DNA from: an uncultured Rhodoplanes sp.
GTDB taxonomy: Bacteria; Pseudomonadota; Alphaproteobacteria; Rhizobiales; Xanthobacteraceae
Assembly (NCBI GenBank): GCA_936924235.1
Contig: CAKZHN010000007.1
Location: forward strand, 1-7,287
Direction: 5' to 3'
Length of the DNA stretch: 7,287 nucleotides
The notes below the pieces were generated by a model, which was given only the letters and a program-made list of their open reading frames with translations, was not told where the DNA came from and searched no databases. Below are positions 5,749 to 7,287 of this stretch, piece after piece (within the stretch, counting starts at the first letter, position 1; the number at the start of each line of letters is the position of its first letter). A program made the position numbers and the translations under genes.

Positions 5749-6519
5749 TCAGCCGGTCCCCAGGTAGATCTCTTGGACCTTCTGACTGGTCTTGATCTGC
5801 GACGGCGTGCCGGTCTCCAGGATCTGGCCGAAATGCAGCACCGAGATCGAGCTGGCGAGATCGAACACCACGTCCATGTCGTGCTCGATCAGGAGGATCG
5901 CGAGCTTCGGGTCGAGCCGCATCAGGAACTTGGTCATCTCCACCGACTCGCCGGACGAGAGACCGGCGGCCGGCTCGTCGAGCAGCAGGATGTTCGGATC
6001 GCTGGCGAGCCCCAGCACGATCTCGAGCTGGCGCTGCTCGCCGTGCGACAGATAGCGCACCTCGGTGTTGGCGCGGTCCATGAACGAGGCCTGCTCGAGA
6101 AGCTGATGCGCCTTCGCGTAGACATCCTTGTAGGACGACAGAAAGCGCCACATCACGAACTTCGAAGGCTTCAGGCCCTTGATCGCCAGCAGCACGTTGT
6201 CGAGCACGGTGAGCCGCGGAAAGAGACTCGTGACCTGGAACGTGCGCGCCATGCCCATCGCGGTGCGGCGATGGCCTGGCCAGCCGGTGACGTCCTTGCC
6301 GAACAGCAGCACCTGCCCGGCCGACGGCGGAAAAATGCCGGTGATCAGGTTGAACAGCGTGGTCTTGCCGGCGCCGTTCGGGCCGATGATCGCCTTGCGG
6401 TCTCCCGACATGATCTTGAAGGTGACGTCGCGCGTGGCGTGAAGTCCGCCGAAGCTCTTGCACAACCCGCGCAGCTCGAGAACGGGCACGTCGGCAGAGA
6501 CATTCGGCGGCGCGCTCAT
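5749..6519 (-). CDS. livG: LIV-type ABC transporter ATP-binding protein, LivG family (right module)
   Basis: This is the LivG-type ATPase of the right-hand transporter, 256 residues. It shows Walker A GPNGAGKTT (46-54), the Q-loop in ARTFQ (Q95), the signature LSHGE (157-161), Walker B NILLLDEP (176-183), D-loop AGLS (185-188) and the switch histidine in IEHDMD (H213). The C-terminus VQEIYLGTG is the conserved LivG tail. The start ATG at 6519-6517 overlaps the preceding livM stop as ATGA. An N-terminal extension of about ten residues (rich in A, P and V) precedes the usual beginning LELRGLCKSFGG. A 49-base stretch (6343-6391) over Walker A is identical to the left-hand livG. Confidence 0.96.
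   Translation of the reverse strand: MSAPPNVSADVPVLELRGLCKSFGGLHATRDVTFKIMSGDRKAIIGPNGAGKTTLFNLITGIFPPSAGQVLLFGKDVTGWPGHRRTAMGMARTFQVTSLFPRLTVLDNVLLAIKGLKPSKFVMWRFLSSYKDVYAKAHQLLEQASFMDRANTEVRYLSHGEQRQLEIVLGLASDPNILLLDEPAAGLSSGESVEMTKFLMRLDPKLAILLIEHDMDVVFDLASSISVLHFGQILETGTPSQIKTSQKVQEIYLGTG
6343..6391. repeat. 49-base exact direct repeat, copy in the right livG
   Basis: This is the partner of 1561-1609. The match ends where the left copy continues with AGCCG and this copy with GCCTT. On the other side, the base just outside the repeat differs (C before GATC in the left copy, T here). Confidence 0.9.
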
Positions 6520-7286
6520 ACCGGCTGCTCCGTCAACGTCTTCTTGTCGGGCGCCTTGCCGGATTTCTTGTCGGCCTCGGCGCGGTACTGCCGGATTCGC
6601 TCAGGAATGCCCATCAGGCCGGTCGGCAAGTAGAAGATCGTCAGCACGTACACGCCGCCGAGCACATACTGCCACCACGGCACGAGCGTGCTGAGATACT
6701 CGCGCAGCCCGAACACGATCGCGGCGCCGATCACGCCGCCAACCAGCGTGCCGGCGCCGCCGAGCACGCCCATCAGCAGCGCATCGACCGACGTGGTGAG
6801 CTCGACGTTCACCGGGCTGACGATGCCCGCGGTGTGCGCCCACAGCACGCCGGACAATCCGCCGAAGGCGCCGGCGATGATGAAGGCGATGTATTTGTGC
6901 AGCCACGTGTTGTAGCCGAGGATCTTCATGCGCAGCTCGCGCTCGCGGATGCCGAGGAGGCTTCTCCCGAACGGCGAATGCACCAGCGTGTACATGGCGA
7001 GCAGCGACATCGCGAAGAAGGCAAACACCACGTAAAAGAACGTCACCTCGTTGCCGAAGTCGAGGCCGCCGAATTTCGGCCGCTCGCGGATGTTGATGCC
7101 GTTGTCGCCGCCGGTGAGCGAATTCCAGCGATAGGCCAGGCCCCAGACGCATTGTCCGAGCGCCAGCGTGATCATCAGGAAGTAGACGCCGCTCGCCCGG
7201 ATCGCGAGCAGGCCGAACACGGCGGCAAGCGCTGCGCCGAGCAGCATCCCGAACAGCACGACCAGCCAGAAATCCCAGCCGAGCCC
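6516..7286 (-). CDS. livM: LIV-type ABC transporter permease, LivM family (right module), N-terminus outside the window
   Basis: This inner-membrane permease is cut by the right edge. The visible 256 residues are in frame to the last complete codon and begin GLGWDFWLVVLFGMLLG; the GTG at 7259 is an internal valine codon, not a start. By comparison with the left LivM about 70-90 N-terminal residues are missing, including the NILVGYAG segment. Visible landmarks are MITLALGQCVWGLAYRW, LTGGDNGI, the coupling loop GIRERELRMKILGYN, and GGAGTLVGGVIGAA. The C-terminus is a charged cytoplasmic tail rich in Lys and Glu (DKKSGKAPDKK). The middle section is strongly similar to the left LivM. The stop overlaps the livG ATG. 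A livH and possibly a binding protein would be expected further right. Confidence 0.94.
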   Translation of the reverse strand, partial: GLGWDFWLVVLFGMLLGAALAAVFGLLAIRASGVYFLMITLALGQCVWGLAYRWNSLTGGDNGINIRERPKFGGLDFGNEVTFFYVVFAFFAMSLLAMYTLVHSPFGRSLLGIRERELRMKILGYNTWLHKYIAFIIAGAFGGLSGVLWAHTAGIVSPVNVELTTSVDALLMGVLGGAGTLVGGVIGAAIVFGLREYLSTLVPWWQYVLGGVYVLTIFYLPTGLMGIPERIRQYRAEADKKSGKAPDKKTLTEQPV

Positions 7287-7287
7287 G

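Noticed and set aside
5062..6633. Long plus-strand open frame of 523 codons opposite livF and livG of the right module
   Set aside because: It is low-complexity Arg/Leu/Asp/His protein mirroring two certain ATPase genes and crosses their boundaries. It is a shadow.
6516..7259. A livM start at the GTG at 7259
   Set aside because: The frame stays open to the window edge with typical LivM residues (WDFWLVV) upstream, so this GTG is internal.

Overview
The window is a run of branched-chain-amino-acid-type (LIV/HAAT family) ABC transporter genes, all on the minus strand, so transcription runs from right to left. The DNA is GC-rich with G/C-ending codons and NTG start variants, and it carries GC-rich palindromic intergenic repeats. 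Together with the large LIV-type transporter content this suggests an alphaproteobacterium of the Bradyrhizobium/Rhodopseudomonas/Afipia group. That placement is an inference from style, not from a marker gene.

Layout in transcription order. A first module enters at the right edge: a livM-type permease lacking its N-terminus (6516-7286, cut by the window), livG (5749-6519) and livF (5044-5745), with overlaps or gaps of only a few bases. A 146-base intergenic stretch (4898-5043) follows, the only plausible internal promoter region. A second, complete five-gene module follows: a Tat-type periplasmic substrate-binding protein (3650-4897), livH (2702-3574), livM (1704-2705), livG (970-1707) and livF (258-980). 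The last four overlap one another by 4, 4 and 11 bases. Two adjoining hairpins lie between the binding-protein gene and livH. After the last livF, 257 non-coding bases hold an inverted pair of palindromic repeat units and a possible second repeat at the left edge.

How the parts work together: the binding protein captures a solute in the periplasm and delivers it to a LivH-LivM channel driven by LivG-LivF ATP hydrolysis. The right-hand M-G-F genes are paralogues of the left-hand ones and belong either to a separate transporter whose livH and binding protein lie beyond the right edge, or to a system sharing the one binding protein seen here. The substrate cannot be read from the sequence. Several positions that contact the ligand in E. 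coli LivJ are changed here, so a classical branched-chain amino acid should not be assumed.

I see no previously undescribed system. The points of real interest are the paired modules with a 49-base exact repeat, the intra-operon hairpins, the repeat doublet, the altered ligand pocket and the TTG starts with strong ribosome binding sites.
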